64,000 bases of DNA from Aptenodytes patagonicus (GCF_965638725.1 NC_134960.1:5520501-5584500); one strand, 5' to 3'. Numbered from the stretch's first letter, positions 1-13,145 are shown. Made by a program: numbers and translations. The notes: a model not told the origin generated them from the sequence alone.

Positions 1-2634
1 AGATTTATTCGCAGTTAATGGCTTGAAAAGTTCTTTTAAGAGGTCCAAGGAATTAAAAGAGCATGCGAGGTATAAAAACAACATACTTGTAACTTTTCAA
101 TTTTAGAAAAACAGGCACATTATACTTGCTTTTATGTAAAACCATACATTCCACATCATAAAAAAACTACATAACCTTTCTGAAACACTGAACAAAAACT
201 GAAAAGAGAAGCATCTTTGACGCAGTAAATGAACAGAAGCAGAATCAAGAAACAACAAAATCCCAGCCACACTGAAGTCACGAGGCACAGAACCTTTCTT
301 CCTCTACATATAAAACAGGACCAGATAGTTCTCCTCTATTCCATAGGTAGCCTTATTCATATATAAGAAGCATTTCCAAACCCTTCTATGGAAGGCAATG
401 TAGAAGTCTAAGAATCCAAACTTTAACATACTGAATGAATACTTACAATGGCAAATGTAGGAGCAAGAGCATTGAGAAGTTTCTGTGAAGCCCCTTGTCT
501 ATCTTTGTTTCCAAACACAGAAGGTGTTTTTACTGAAGCAGTAAAATATAGCCAATTTAAAAACTAAAACAATATAGCCAGCTGACAATTCAACACAGCC
601 ACCTTCATTTTTTAAAAAGCAACTAGGTCTAAAACATAAAAAGGTAAACACAACAAAGCTGTGATTCGCAAAACCACTCTGTGACTGATTACTGGTCTCC
701 CAAACTTGCAAACCCAGGAATTAAAGTATCAGCAGTAGCCTCAAGAAAATATGCTTTATAATATCTGCCACACGAGTATAAAACAAAACCACTGAATTAA
801 GGAAAATTGAAACTTTAGAAGTTTAAGACTAACACAGAAGGCAGAGAGGAGGTATGTATTTAAGAGGGGTGCAATATGTTATACGGCGCTACATTCAGGG
901 CAAGAAACATATTTATTCCTGACTTTCCTCTGGAATTGCAAGAGGATGCGCCAGTGACCCGCGCCCACCAGCACACAGTCAGCTGCCAGTGGGGCTGTGC
1001 CCAGTGCGGACAGCGGCCCTTCTGCACCCCCACCGCAGCAGCCCGGGAGGGAGCAGGACCCAACAGAAGCGCACTGTTGACATCTGGTGGAGAGAGCACG
1101 AAGTTAAAGGGACGCCCCGCCAGGCCTCAAACTTAGGGAAAAAACAAAAACAAAACCAACACACCACACGGACTGTTAGGCTTGGGAAACCCTTTTGCTA
1201 AAACATATAGTGACCCACAGACAAGTCAGTAATTTCAAAGCATGAGAGCACGGACCAACTAACTATACTTTAAAGAGCAGTCATCCCAACCTCAGGCGAT
1301 AGCCCTCAGCCTCCGGTCGCAGAAGTTACCGCCCAGCTTTATTTAACAGCCTCCTGCATGCAGCAGGGCTGTGTCAGTTCTCAGTGCTAGACATATTCCT
1401 GCAAAGAGCTGAAGAGACAGCAAACACTGCAAAGCTGCAGCACTTTGCTAGAACAGCTAGCAGAGCAGAAGCTGCTCAATCCAGAATTTGCTGCCCACGC
1501 TTGGCAGACCAGACCAATGGGTGAGGTGTCTACTGCAGTGAAGAGGAAGCAACCAGTTGCCTTAGTACTTGCCTTACCTGTCTGGCTAGAGGAGGGGTTT
1601 GTGGGATAGTTAAGCTTTAAAAATTCAGTATTCCTTGTTACCTTCCTCAGCAACTGCTGGTTATTTACCCTTCTTCCTCTTTAAAGAACATACATCATTT
1701 CTTAAGCCAACTGAATATGAGAAAATTCAGTTTATATCTTTCTATATTTCTGAGGAAGGGTTTGAGCCAAGATTTTATTAATAATTCACAAACCTGGCTT
1801 TGATGATACAAAAAGTACTTCTTCCGTGTATTATCACTTATATACCACGACTTGTTAGTACTAAAAATATTTGCCAGCAGAAGAAGGTTGTATCACAATA
1901 CCACATTTTCATTTCCCTCACAATTCTCCATCTCTATTTATCCCAGCATGACACGGTATTTTACTTCACAAAGTTAAATTTGTTGTGAGGAAAGGCAGAA
2001 GAGTGATAATGGATACCATCAGTCACACGGACAGGTAAATCTGCCAATCCTGGCAGTTGAATACTAGGACCCAGAGTATTTCTATTCTAATCAACTTTGT
2101 TTCTCTAATTTCAACACTTTTCCCCACTAATGTCAAGATGATATTTTGAGGTCTTAGAATCAGAAATGCCATTCAAAAGTTTTGGCATAGGGAAACACCA
2201 CTGATAACATCATCAAGTGGAGTGTGAGACCCTGTGTGTTTCTGTAAGACAGCCCTAGAAATATTATTGACCAAGACCAACAACAGCGTGATTCTGCATT
2301 CGCTTGAAAAACAGCTCTCCATTCCTAAAAAGGTAATTAAAAAGCTATACTGTTTATATAGCATAACGCTGCCTATGTTGGGCAGGATACCATTGTTGGT
2401 TTAGTTCCTATGTATTTTTCTGCATGGCATAGCTATGCTTACTACAAAGCAACAACTTCACAAGCACACCAATATTAAGAAAATGTGTTTAAGGAAATAC
2501 CAGGTTTTGTCAGTTTGCAAGAAACTACCGAAAGGCATACTACAGAAAATTATATTTCAACATATCTTTCATAAACATAAATGTGTATAACAGATACTGA
2601 AGTGATAACATATTGCCATCTAAAATATTCTTAC
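1..2634 (-). other. FAM13B: FAM13B intron after coding exon 4 (runs out of window)
   Basis: AT-rich non-coding sequence downstream of exon 4 in the direction of transcription. No repeat family was recognised. The only protein-like stretch I noticed is a possible 86-nt exon at 447-532 on the minus strand, discussed as a finding; its phase does not join cleanly to exon 4. The rest shows no supported feature. Confidence 0.7.
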
Positions 2635-2779
2635 CTGCTCAGTTATTGAGCTTAAATCATTAGTAGATGAAAAATCTTCCTCTTCATTTTCAAAGAATTC
2701 ATAGTAGTTCTCCAGAAGTCCCGCCATTATTCTGCTAACTATTTCTTGTTCTTTCAGATCCTCCACATCTGTGTAAATG
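2635..2779 (-). CDS. FAM13B: FAM13B coding exon 4 (end of GAP domain, acidic linker)
   Basis: This 145-nt exon has its acceptor (CTTTAG) at 2780 and donor GTAAGAATA starting at 2634. It codes residues 184-231: [20 protein letters not shown], then [16 protein letters not shown], ending at SSITEQ on a codon boundary (phase 0). I saw no convincing next coding exon between 2634 and position 1, so it is probably outside the window. Confidence 0.92.
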
Positions 2780-5700
2780 CTAAAGAATTCAACAGTGGTT
2801 TAGTTTAAAAATCTAAATCCAACTGTTTGTTTCCCCAAAGAACTCCTGTGAATGACTTCTATGACTAAGGGCTACATTTCACACCACTATCCCTAACCCA
2901 TTCTGAACACACAGACTTTCAAGCGTGCCTTCACACTACTGCATTATAAAGCTTTATACTAGTTTATATTTAAAGTGATGAAGTAACAACTATTTAGTCA
3001 ACTGAATTTTAAATATTCCTCACAAAAAGTTAAGTATTTCCCTGTTGAGAGAAAACCCCAGTATACATTTGTACTTGAACAGCTTTCTCCCAGAACTGCT
3101 TTCTTGCTACAAATAGTAATTTTACACACTATTTCTAAAAAATTCGAACCTCAGTATAATTACAGTAATGCAACAATCAAACCAGTGGTTTCTAACGCCA
3201 TAGCTTATAGACAAACTGTTGTTTAAATCCAAGCAAAAATTGTAAGACAAAACTTGGGTGAGGGAGTGGGGGGGAAACAGAAAGATAGATATTGCCCAAA
3301 ATATATTGTGTACTTGCTACTGTTACTCACGGACTAGGAAAGACTTTAGACTACAGATGTACACTGTCAAATTCACTTAAAAACACTACATGAACTTTTA
3401 TAACTAACTTACTGAAAAACATCCGGGCCAAAGACTGCAGCTAAAGAACTTGCCGACCAAATTTCTTCATGATGCGATGCTACATTAGCTAAAAATTTAC
3501 ACAGAAACTTTAACAAACTGTAATTAACAGGTGGAAGCTGCTGCAAGAGGAACCTCAACTTTCTTCCAAATTCATCTTCATTATTATAATCTGAAAAATG
3601 CAATAAAAATATTTTAATCGCAGAAATAAAATATCTGCTTTTTCACATTTGATATTGATCAACTTTTTGACCCTGACAACAATTACTTACTTCTGAAGTA
3701 CAACTAATCTGGTCAGACCACAGCCTAAAATGTCAGAATTTGACTTGCATTTGTTTGGTCTGAGATTCTCATACTGAATTTCTCCATGGAAAAAGGAAAA
3801 AAAAAAAACCACCCCAAACCCAAAAACTGAAGCATCCAGCCCACATATCTGAAGGGTATTTACAGTGGTAGTACTTCACAACAATCTGTCTGTCCCAGCA
3901 CCTCATCCTCCCATTTCAGTCTCTTCCTCTCTGATCTTTCCAAGAGAGGCTGTTAACTCATATCCTATCCCATCACTCTTCTTCAATGATGTCAGAGGTT
4001 TGGAGGGATGGTGAAGAGGTAGGGGAACATAACAAAAAAAAAAAACACCCCTCCCCAGCCTTGTTTCCATAGCACAGTACCATCAGATTACTCTCCCTAA
4101 TGATACATTAAACTATACATTTAATTTCTTTTATGAAGCAGCAATTGATAACCTAAACCAATGATTTCCACCATATTCTCCTCTGCAAGTCCAATCAGTA
4201 GTTTTCAGCATGTTTTCCCCGATTAATGCTCACTCAAATTTCTGATTACATAGGGCTAGCTCCTCCGTATCCTTTCATTTTATCACTGTTGCATAACAAT
4301 TGCTTTGCAGAGAGCTCTAGAGACAGCAACAGCTCCAGAGACAGCAAGCTAACTTAAAAGCTAGTTAAATTCTCCCCGTTTCAGACAAGTTACTTTGACA
4401 CTTTTTCCTCTACAAGCATCCCATTCTCAACACTCTACTTCCTTTTATACTACTTAACTGATGAATACAAGCAATCTCAGTGCAATCATCTTAACACATA
4501 CTTAGCTTGAGGCTCGCTGATTCAATTTCAGACCTGAAAAAGGGTCACCATAAAACTTCCTCATTCTCACCCCACATTTAACTCTATCCTTCATCAAAAT
4601 ATCTCCCCATAAATCTCATTTGTTACGTTATCAGCCTTACAGGCAACAAGGTTCAAAGAGCTTACAATTGTTTGTACCTAACAGAGAAAGTCCATATAAA
4701 GGAAAAGAAGCATCAGGAAAGCAAAAGGGGAGAAAAATTGATACTAACAGGCCTCCCCTTCTTTCTCAGACATTTGAAAACTCTCCTCAGACCAGTTAGA
4801 TAGGGAAAAGGATGTTTGAAGATGATGAGCAGTCACTCTGCCTCTCTTGATGAGAGAGCTGAGACATCCTAGTCCTTAATATCACATCAAAGTAGTGAGT
4901 AAATTCCCTGTTGTGTATGTATAGTAATACCAAACAGTAACTGTGCAGGACTTCATTTGCTCGGAGTCAACATCTCCAGTATTTGAATAGAGGTAACCAG
5001 GCACAGAAAAATAGTTCTCTCAACACAGTAACACAATAAAATGAATACATTATTGTTAGTTTTTACTCTAGAAATGCGTTTAGGAAACAGAATGGCAAAA
5101 GAGAACTTAAAAAAAATACTTTCACAAAGCAGACCTTCAAAAAGAAAGAGAGCAAGAGAGAGAAGGGATAGTCAGACCACCTTGCACATACACAGATAGA
5201 TGTTTTGTCTAACCAATCGGTCCCAAAATTTAGGTTCTAAACAGCCAGAGACCTGAAGTGAGAACGTTCTTACCTGTAAATGAAGTTCTCTGACAATAAG
5301 CCACGGATACACACTTCTGGGACACATGGCCTAGCGCATTGGGGTCAAATTCACACTTCAATTACTGAAATCACTTGCCTTTGAGGAACCACCATTAGGC
5401 CTGCACGGAACAAGCCTCAAGAGATGTATATAGGCCACACCTTGTTGTATAACTAAGTTGTTTTGAGAACTAAGCTTAACCTAATGATACAGAAGGCCTG
5501 CTAAAGAGGGAAAATACCAGAAGTAACATACGGATCCAAAATTATTACCACCTTCTGCATTTCTGTTGTCAACTCCTCTGCCTAAAATGCAGCTGATATT
5601 GTAATTATGGAAACTGAGATATGTCTATCAGACAGTCAAAATGCCAAAAGCCAAAGCCTGAGTAGAGGAAACCAAAACTCTAATTCTAGTACCAGGAAAC

Positions 5701-8447
5701 AACATTTAAAGGTTTACGTGTTTTGATTTCCTTGTTACAGGTAACTTTAAATCTTTATGAAATCACTTTATTTTACACTTAAAAAAAAAGACAGTAAAGA
5801 CAATAAGCTGTAAGTTTAAGAAAGTTTCTCTGTAAATTTAACAAAATGGAACTAAATGGGGACTTGAGCTGTTCTTCAGCGTGTTTTTCTCAAAACAACC
5901 CATACGTAAATCCTTCCACAGTCATCTATTCAAAGATGGAAAAACCCCAATTTTCACACTATATTTATAAGTCATAGAAGGGAATTACACCGTCACACCA
6001 AGTGAATATACCTCAATCCCGTTTCCAGTCCTGACAGATAACATTGCAAATCAAGGTGCATAGCAGTATTAGCTGAGCAACCAGCAGCATTCTGCATTAC
6101 TGTCTTAACAATCCTTTTGTTATTTATCATCTTTTTCAGGAAAAAAACAAAAACAAAAACACCCCAAACCCCAAACAACAGTTTACTAGCTACTTAGGTC
6201 CAACGAACCATGACATTAGCAACACAAACCATATAGCTGATATATCATTAATGAAATTCCCTATCCACTTCAGTTTCCCATTACTGCACAGGACAAACAA
6301 ACAAACAGAACTTCAGCCTTAACAAGCTTCTCTGGTCAGTAGCTTCCAAAAACTGTTTCGAGCACAAGACTATTTAGTGCCTCACACATCAGTGTTCAGC
6401 CTCTGCTGACCAGCTATCCAGATAACCACACCACATTCAAAATTTCAGGATATAAAGGCTACCAAGGGAGGAAAATGAAGGAGCTTCACACTGCTGCAGA
6501 TGACCCTCCAGTTCAGCACTTGGTAAATATAGCGTAACAGCATATGAAAACTATGCTATATCACTCATCCTACAAACCAATTCCCACTCTGAACAAACAG
6601 GGATATCACGAGGGTTATCAAGTTCTCATCAGGAATAAACTCAACAACAGAAAATTAAATCAAACAAAAATGTGCATCTTACAAAGCAAAACAAGCCCAA
6701 CACTTGGAGAGAAGTACAAACCGACACTGGAAAATGAGTAACACTCCTGAAGAGCGACAACCAGCAAAACCATCAGTTATGTCACAGGGTGCAGAACTCC
6801 GACACCAACATACCCTTGAAGGACATTACTAATGTAGTGCTACAAGACAAGTGGTTTTACTAGTCAAGTTATGAATCAACTCCAACACTACTCAACACAG
6901 CAGAGGCCAAAAGACCCAGGAGAGTGGATACAGATAGACAAGTTGGGAATTGGTAAGGAAAATACTGTGCCAGCATATGGGTGTCAATTTGAAAGGGCAA
7001 GGTTTTGCAGTATATGAAAAAACATACTTAGCAACAACAATATGCTGATGACAGGTTTGTTGGGGCTTTTTTCCCCTCCTACAAATGAACTTTAAACTGA
7101 AAAAAATCCACAGTGGGAGAGCAAATATGACATGAGTATAGGGCTTGAGATCTCTTCTCTAGTACACAAGAGCTTTAAGTGCCATGAAAGCATAGGCAGA
7201 GTAAGTGAAATTCAGAGGAAATAAGAGAAAAACAGACAAAAGCATTCCCTGGCACTTTTAAAGCATCAGTGGTGGGAAACTGTCAAATGACTTTGATTCC
7301 AGTGGCTTTGACCAGCATCCCAGTATTCACGCACAAGAACATGGAATATTCAGAACTAATCAGCACGATATGTGGCAGCTTCACTATTTTCCTGCATGAT
7401 GGATAAACTGTGTCTTTGAACCCAGACTGAGTTTCCTAAAAAAGACCTATTTATTTGGATTTTGTGCTAAGAAAAGGTATATTTTAATGCCTCCTGATAC
7501 ACACATTATTACACAGAACACCAAAGACACCCCAGTGCCACTACCAATCTCAATTTAATACTGGTTTTCACTCTTAAAATAATAACATAAAAACGCTGAA
7601 TCTAAAATAATTATTACCATGAGAAAGTTGCATCAAATGTATGTGCAGACTGCCTGGGATAACTGGCTCTGGAAGCTCTTGAAGAAAAAATCTAAGAAGG
7701 CTAATAGCTGAGGGTACATCTGCTTCTTTAACCAGGTCCACATCTTCTCCGTTATCATATCGTTGCCGAAGCCACTCCACTGTCTCAGCATTCCCATTGA
7801 CTTGAAAAAGTCCTTCTTGTTCCAGACCCCCTGAGTTAGAAAGAAGTTGCAGAAATAAACTTTTAGATCTAGTATGGACAAATATATCAGAAAATACTGA
7901 TAATCAGATATGTACAATTCACATACTGAACAGAACACTTTCTGGACAACAGTTTTGCAAGACTTCCAGCAGTCCTTTTCCCAGCAAACACATTCTTATG
8001 CCCAGCTAACAATACAATAAGGTAAATGTTAGCAGTACCTAAACCACACCATTTCCTATGAAGTGCTCTGCTGAGCTGACTGCATTAGTGTTAGCTAGAA
8101 AACAGTGATAATCAAACATAACGGAAGAAGAAAGGAAGTATCACCAAAAAAAACCCCAAGAAACAACCAAATCCCATCCAATTAAATATAAGTAACTTCA
8201 GAAAACAAGTACTCTTCAAAAAAACCACTATCTTTTCTGTAAGAATAACAGCTAAATGTATTATTTAAAGTACAGCAAGATAATACATACCATGTTCCTC
8301 AATATAGTCCACGACATGGCGGACTATGAATGGAACCTCATTGTCTGGTTGCCCTTCTTGCTGCAGCTCATCAAGTGGAATTCCAAATATTTTGTTAGCA
8401 AGAACAGAGTTGCAGTTACTCAAGGAAGGGGAGGAGCTCTTCCTCAT
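2635..8447 (-). CDS. FAM13B: FAM13B, N-terminal coding part (RhoGAP domain), continues beyond the window
   Basis: Four minus-strand exons (8291-8447, 7618-7830, 3413-3590, 2635-2779) join in frame through GT-AG junctions to give residues 1-231. The start is the ATG at 8447-8445, opening [20 protein letters not shown], which I recognise as the FAM13B amino terminus. Residues about 35-215 form a RhoGAP-type domain, with GLFQVNG at 59-65, [15 protein letters not shown] in exon 2 and the AVFGPDVF block in exon 3; an acidic stretch (ENEEEDFSS) follows. Classical RhoGAPs stimulate GTP hydrolysis by Rho-family GTPases using an arginine finger. Here that position (residue 62) is Gln, so catalysis may be weak or absent, whereas I recall the paralogue FAM13A as having Arg. 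Full-length FAM13B is roughly 900 residues as I remember it, so about three quarters lies below position 1. The introns are long and AT-rich. FAM13A is less likely because the exon-1 and GAP wording follow FAM13B closely. Confidence 0.95.
3413..3590 (-). CDS. FAM13B: FAM13B coding exon 3 (GAP domain, C-terminal half)
   Basis: This 178-nt exon has its acceptor (TTTTTCAG) at 3591 and donor GTAAGTTAG starting at 3412. It codes residues 125-182 with [40 protein letters not shown] and the conserved GAP signature NLAxVFGP-like segment (here [11 protein letters not shown]). It is a strong family match and is in frame with exons 2 and 4. Confidence 0.95.
3591..7617 (-). other. FAM13B: FAM13B intron 3 (between coding exons 2 and 3)
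   Basis: About 4.0 kb of AT-rich intron bounded by consensus GT-AG sites. It has several short A-runs (for example near 3795 and 4032) and no ORF or repeat I can name. The neighbouring introns at 2780-3412 and 7831-8290 are short and similarly featureless. Confidence 0.75.
7618..7830 (-). CDS. FAM13B: FAM13B coding exon 2 (GAP core with finger loop)
   Basis: This 213-nt exon has its acceptor (CTCAG) at 7831-7835 and its donor (GTAATAAT) starting at 7617, and keeps the frame of both neighbours. It codes residues 54-123, including the finger loop EGLFQVNGN, then [17 protein letters not shown] and [17 protein letters not shown]. The finger residue is codon CAA (Gln62) rather than an Arg codon. 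Confidence 0.95.
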
Positions 8448-8481
8448 ATCTTTTTGCAGCCAAAAATCAAAGCTGTCTTTT
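8291..8481 (-). CDS. FAM13B: FAM13B first coding exon (start codon exon)
   Basis: The ATG is at 8445-8447 and codes residues 1-52 plus the first base of codon 53. The donor GTATGT begins at 8290 on the minus strand. Upstream of the ATG, a TTGACAG acceptor at about 8482-8488 would make 8448-8481 a short 5' UTR piece; that upstream edge is inferred and is the least certain boundary. Coding bases are 8291-8447 (157 nt, phase 1 at the end). The peptide includes the [19 protein letters not shown] segment that opens the GAP fold. Confidence 0.9.
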
Positions 8482-10974
8482 CTGTCAAATAAGAGGAATC
8501 AAAATGACAAATCATACTTCAGTGTACGCTGTTGAATGCATTGATCTGTAACACCATGTTTTAATTACCTAATGCAAATACTCTCCAGTCTCTCTCAATC
8601 AGTTCACTGATTTAATGAAAAGTTCTGTAATGATTCCAAATACAGCTAACTAGATAAATGACTATTACTGAGGTGTTCTGTGCAATCCTCAACAGAGGAC
8701 CGAGAAGAACATATATAGCAGCAAAGGAAATTCAGAAAATTCTAGTTACAACATTGTTACGTAAGTTCGAAGGTACTTTGGGAGAGCTAGATTCTTCAGT
8801 ACATTTTCTGACAGCATTTATCAGTAAGGCGTTGAAAATCCAACACAAAAGCCTCTCAAGAGGAAATGAAACTAATGGATCATACCAAACCAAAACCCCA
8901 AGTTTTAGTTACATGAAATGATTAAGCATTTTGTGATACACAACTGCTCTGCAATCAACTTCTAATATATATTTGGCATTTTCTGGTCTACACAATAAAG
9001 CTTTCAACACCGGCATCAAATTAAAAATTTTACTAAACATAAAACCCCCAAAACTAGTTTCTAGATGCTCAGTGATACCATTCTTCCTATCATGCAAAAG
9101 CTCAAGCTTTACTTGCAAGTCTTCGCTTGATAAAGGACCTAGAGAGATAACAAAGGTATTACCAAAGGCCGTGTAAGTCACTCAGTTAAACTGTTACCCT
9201 GTCAAAACCAAAATATTTCTTCCAGCAAAGAAAAAATTGTCTTTTCAAAATAAATAATAAAAAAGAAAACATACTTGCTTAAATGCAAGCAAGCGCTTTC
9301 ATAGAGGATGACACATAGAACATGAAGTACATACTGTTAATCAAAGCACTGCAACCAAACTTAATTCTCTGTTTACTAATGGGTTGATAAATTCTAATAG
9401 ATTAGACATACTGAAATCCATACTACTTTTTTCTTTATAGCCCAAGTAAAGTAGTTTAAGAAACCTACCTCAGAGTACTTAAACAGCCGAGTTTGAAAAA
9501 CGTTTTCTGCGCCAGCTGCCCTCACTGACCAAGCATTCTTTTGTCATTTATGGTTGTTTAAGATTATGGCAAAAGATCAGCCTGTAGTTCCTCATTGAAG
9601 AATAGCAGAACTCGATCAGTACTTCAGCAGTTAATCTGAAAATATGGAAAATATTATTAGACCATAAAGTTTTCAACAGTTTTAAACTCAGTCACAAGTC
9701 TAAACATCATGTTTGAGGAATTCTCCTTGTCAAATCATCAGTTTCTTGTTCTGAACAAGAAAGCATAATGACCACATTAGCATGGCTCAGGGGAGAGCAC
9801 GCAAAAAAGCAAATCCCTTTTTCACCTAGGAGTTAACCAAACTTAAAGCGAAGGTTAGCATGGGAAACCTAAGCCTTAACAATTATGAAATAATTTTCAG
9901 ACTCATTCATTCTTCTTCCAAAGAATCACAAAGGGCTAAGTAGGTTAGACATAAGTGTTTTATAGTACCTACCATACTAAAACATTTAATGGCTATAAAA
10001 TTTTTAGAAGGATTAAACACACCATCTTTAAATGGCATGACCAAAAACAAAGTCCTAACTAAGGAACATAGAGAGTCAACCAGTTTTCAGTGGTACAAGA
10101 TCATCTTTTCTAGAAAGTTGATTATGTGTCTTAACTGCCACTTCAAAGTCCAAGTGATCATCAGATCTGGATACAGGAAGCATCCCTCCCCCTAGAACCA
10201 CCCACACTTTTGCCACCTTTTAGAATCCCAGTTATCTGGACATTTTTCAGGTTCTCAGCTCTCAAAATAGCTACGAACCACAGCAATAGCCTTTTTGGTT
10301 TTTGGTGGTACTAAAAATTTAAATTGCAGCTTCACGACACAGTGGAGCTGATTTCATGTCTAGATACAGTCAAAGGGTCATCTCAGTCCCTTGACCTCAC
10401 CCATTACCTGTTCTAATTAAACTCAAGCAACTGGAACTGGGCAAAACTAGCTTGCGACATACACAAACACAACACACATCACCAAAACTAGACAATAAAA
10501 AGGCCTTCCCTGGCTTCAAAGTATATGTACTGAAACTTTCTGTTTCATAATTGGAGATCAATACGAGAATTCAGCTGATGGACTTGAGGAAGTACCTTCC
10601 CTCTCTTTGTTCCCCCACATTGGCTCTTGCTTCTATTCCATGTCAGAACAAATCAACTTCATCTTCACTTTCAAAGTCCTGACAACCTACTACTCTCATT
10701 TCAGTACCAAAATGCCAGTCCATTCATTAGCCTATGACACCAGGAATTCAGAGTCCTTCCAATAGTTTGAATAAATAACGTTTTCCTGCTCCCAATCCTC
10801 CCCAAACTGCACCCATGTGTTAAGGGAGCTGGCCATAAGCTCTATACAAGACTGCTCCATCCTCCTCAAAATTTTCTTGCGCTGAGGCCTAGAGGAAAAA
10901 GTATTTCGGGCTTAAAAGTGTTTAAATCTTTGCTTACTGATGTAAGGAATACTGACCAATATTCTTTCCTGTTC

Positions 10975-11095
10975 TTTGTCATCTGTCTCTATCTATTGTC
11001 TTGTATTACACACAGGTTGTAAATCTGTTACGTGTCTCGCCAAGTGGATCCCAGTCTGAGATCAGGACTCCAGGTGAGCTGACAACAGAAAATGA
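10975..11095 (+). repeat. Possible ancient retroposon tail fragment (SINE/LINE-like)
   Basis: The stretch running from a TGTCTCTATC-like segment through CGCCAAGTGGATCCCAGTCT to GAGATCAGGACTCCAGGTG resembles, base for base with many substitutions, the tail shared by old sauropsid SINEs and LINEs (consensus wording of the type CCTAGCACAATGGGGTCCTG). This comes from memory of the family and not from an alignment, so the assignment is tentative. Confidence 0.3.
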
Positions 11096-11510
11096 AGGGT
11101 TATATTCCAGTCAACAGGCTTTTTTTTTTCTTTTCTTTTTAACCAAACATGTTCAAATCTGTCATTGTGTATTCTTGGTTACTAAAAGATCCTGCCAGAT
11201 TTCAACAGTGAAGCAGTCACAATCCATGACTCTCCTGTAATTTATGAAAACACTGCCCAGCCATTTTTCTTATTCTTTTGGTATATTGATAGTCAACATA
11301 ATCTTAGCATGCGAGTAGATTTCAATCAATCCCAATGTATCATGCAATTTTTAAAATATGATGATGCACACAGTCTATTTTCTCAAGTTCTACCAAGGTC
11401 AACCTATCCACAATGAACCAGAAAGACTCATGTTAGCCAACTGTGGGGTTAATGGCAGGTGAGAAAAAAATCTTTGACGGATCTGCCACAATGCTTCAGG
11501 CTGCCTTGCT

Positions 11511-11533
11511 AAAACAAACAAACAAACAAACAT
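11511..11533 (+). repeat. Simple repeat (CAAA)n
   Basis: About five uninterrupted copies of a CAAA/AAAC tetranucleotide in FAM13B intron 1. This is an ordinary microsatellite. Confidence 0.85.
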
Positions 11534-12861
11534 CACCTAATAAAAAGAGCAAATTAGAAGCCAACAATTCTTTATAATTCAGCACCAAATGAACAATCTT
11601 GAGGTCCAGCTTTCTTAGCAAAGATAACTTTGTGCTTAGTTAGCTGACATAAAAGCATAGCCATTTTTACCAGGCGCTGCAGACAAATAGGCTACCTGAA
11701 TATTAATTTCATTCAGGAGACATGAAAAAAAGAAAAAAGACAGACTTCTATTTCAACTAGCTTGGCAATGTAACAATGAAGTTGAAACAGCCTGGTTGTC
11801 TCATTGTTAGAGCAAAACCAGATTTACAACCCAAGCCTATACTTTAAACAAAGTTTTGTATGGCTTATCATCACCTAGAAGAATTAGCGAAAGTCCAATT
11901 TTCACCCGCTCAGAGGCACACATCCTTATGTACGCACACTTCAGTATATCATTATATGCACCAATTTCTTTTCAGAGCATTTAAGTCTTTCACCTTTTAG
12001 GCTTCAGTGTAATCTTCACCAGCTGTGATACTATGCATCTGATATTTACCAAGTCTAGAAAAAGCTAGAAACCTTAAAAAGTTATCTGACTTGCAGCGAG
12101 TTTTATTTCCTGTTATTTCCAACGTTGTAAAACTGAAGGATAGGCTCAGAAACTGTTAATATTGTATCTCCACTTTTTACACTGACCAACAGCTTTCCCA
12201 CTTGCCCTCCCTTGACCCAGGACATACACCACTTCAATGCAGTCACGTATGAAAACTAGGACAAGATATATAACCTTCAGAATTATTTCTAGAGTCTTTT
12301 ACAAATACTAAGCAATACTGTGGGGTTTTTTAATTTTTTTTTGCCATGATCAAACATCTCAGAAAACAGGAGCTGATCCATTCAGTCAACTATTCCAACT
12401 TCTGTCCATATTATCCTGACCCTTTTGAACATGTGCTCCCCCCTCCCAATTTCACAACCTACATGCTTCACAAGTCCTATCAAGAGAAACACAATAATAA
12501 AAAAAAACAAAACAAAAACCAACTAGCTTGTGCTTTATTATAAATATTCTGGTTGCATCTCTCTCAATCTACCTCCCCCCTTTGTTACTACAAACATTTA
12601 CAAAGACCCCCTAAGCTACAATAACATTCTACAAAACTCAACTACAGAAAACTAAAAAATACACCTTATTGTGACCACATATTACACCAAAATTTTACAA
12701 GAGGCTGAAAAAAACCCCATACTTTGTCCTATGCAACATCTTGAGCCCAAGCATCTTAAATGAGGGTAAAACACCGAATCTCATTCTGTATTGTGTATTT
12801 CAGTGATCTCATCTGTTATTAAAAAAAATGTCTCTTCTTTGGGGTTTTTTGGGGGGCTTTT

Positions 12862-12895
12862 GTTGTTTGTTTTTTTTTTTTTTTTTTTTTAAAAA
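12862..12895 (+). repeat. Poly-T tract
   Basis: A run of about 22 T residues preceded by TTGTTGTTTG and followed by AAAAA. On the minus (FAM13B sense) strand it reads as poly-A. It may be a decayed retroposon tail, but no adjacent element was recognised. Confidence 0.8.
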
Positions 12896-13145
12896 GGCAA
12901 GTACTTCATAGAGTCTGCTGGGAAAACTGCACCACGAGTTTCATTTTGCCATCATAATAGCATTCACTTATCTTGGCAACTAAAGAAGTATTCACACCCA
13001 CATATGAAATGCCACTAAAGAAAACACAGAATACACAGCTAACTTAATATTTGAGGAATACATATGAAAGTTTAGACTTAAATTTAGTTCAGCTTTTACA
13101 CTACTAGCTGAACTACAAATCTATGGGTGTCATTTTAAATTAAAG

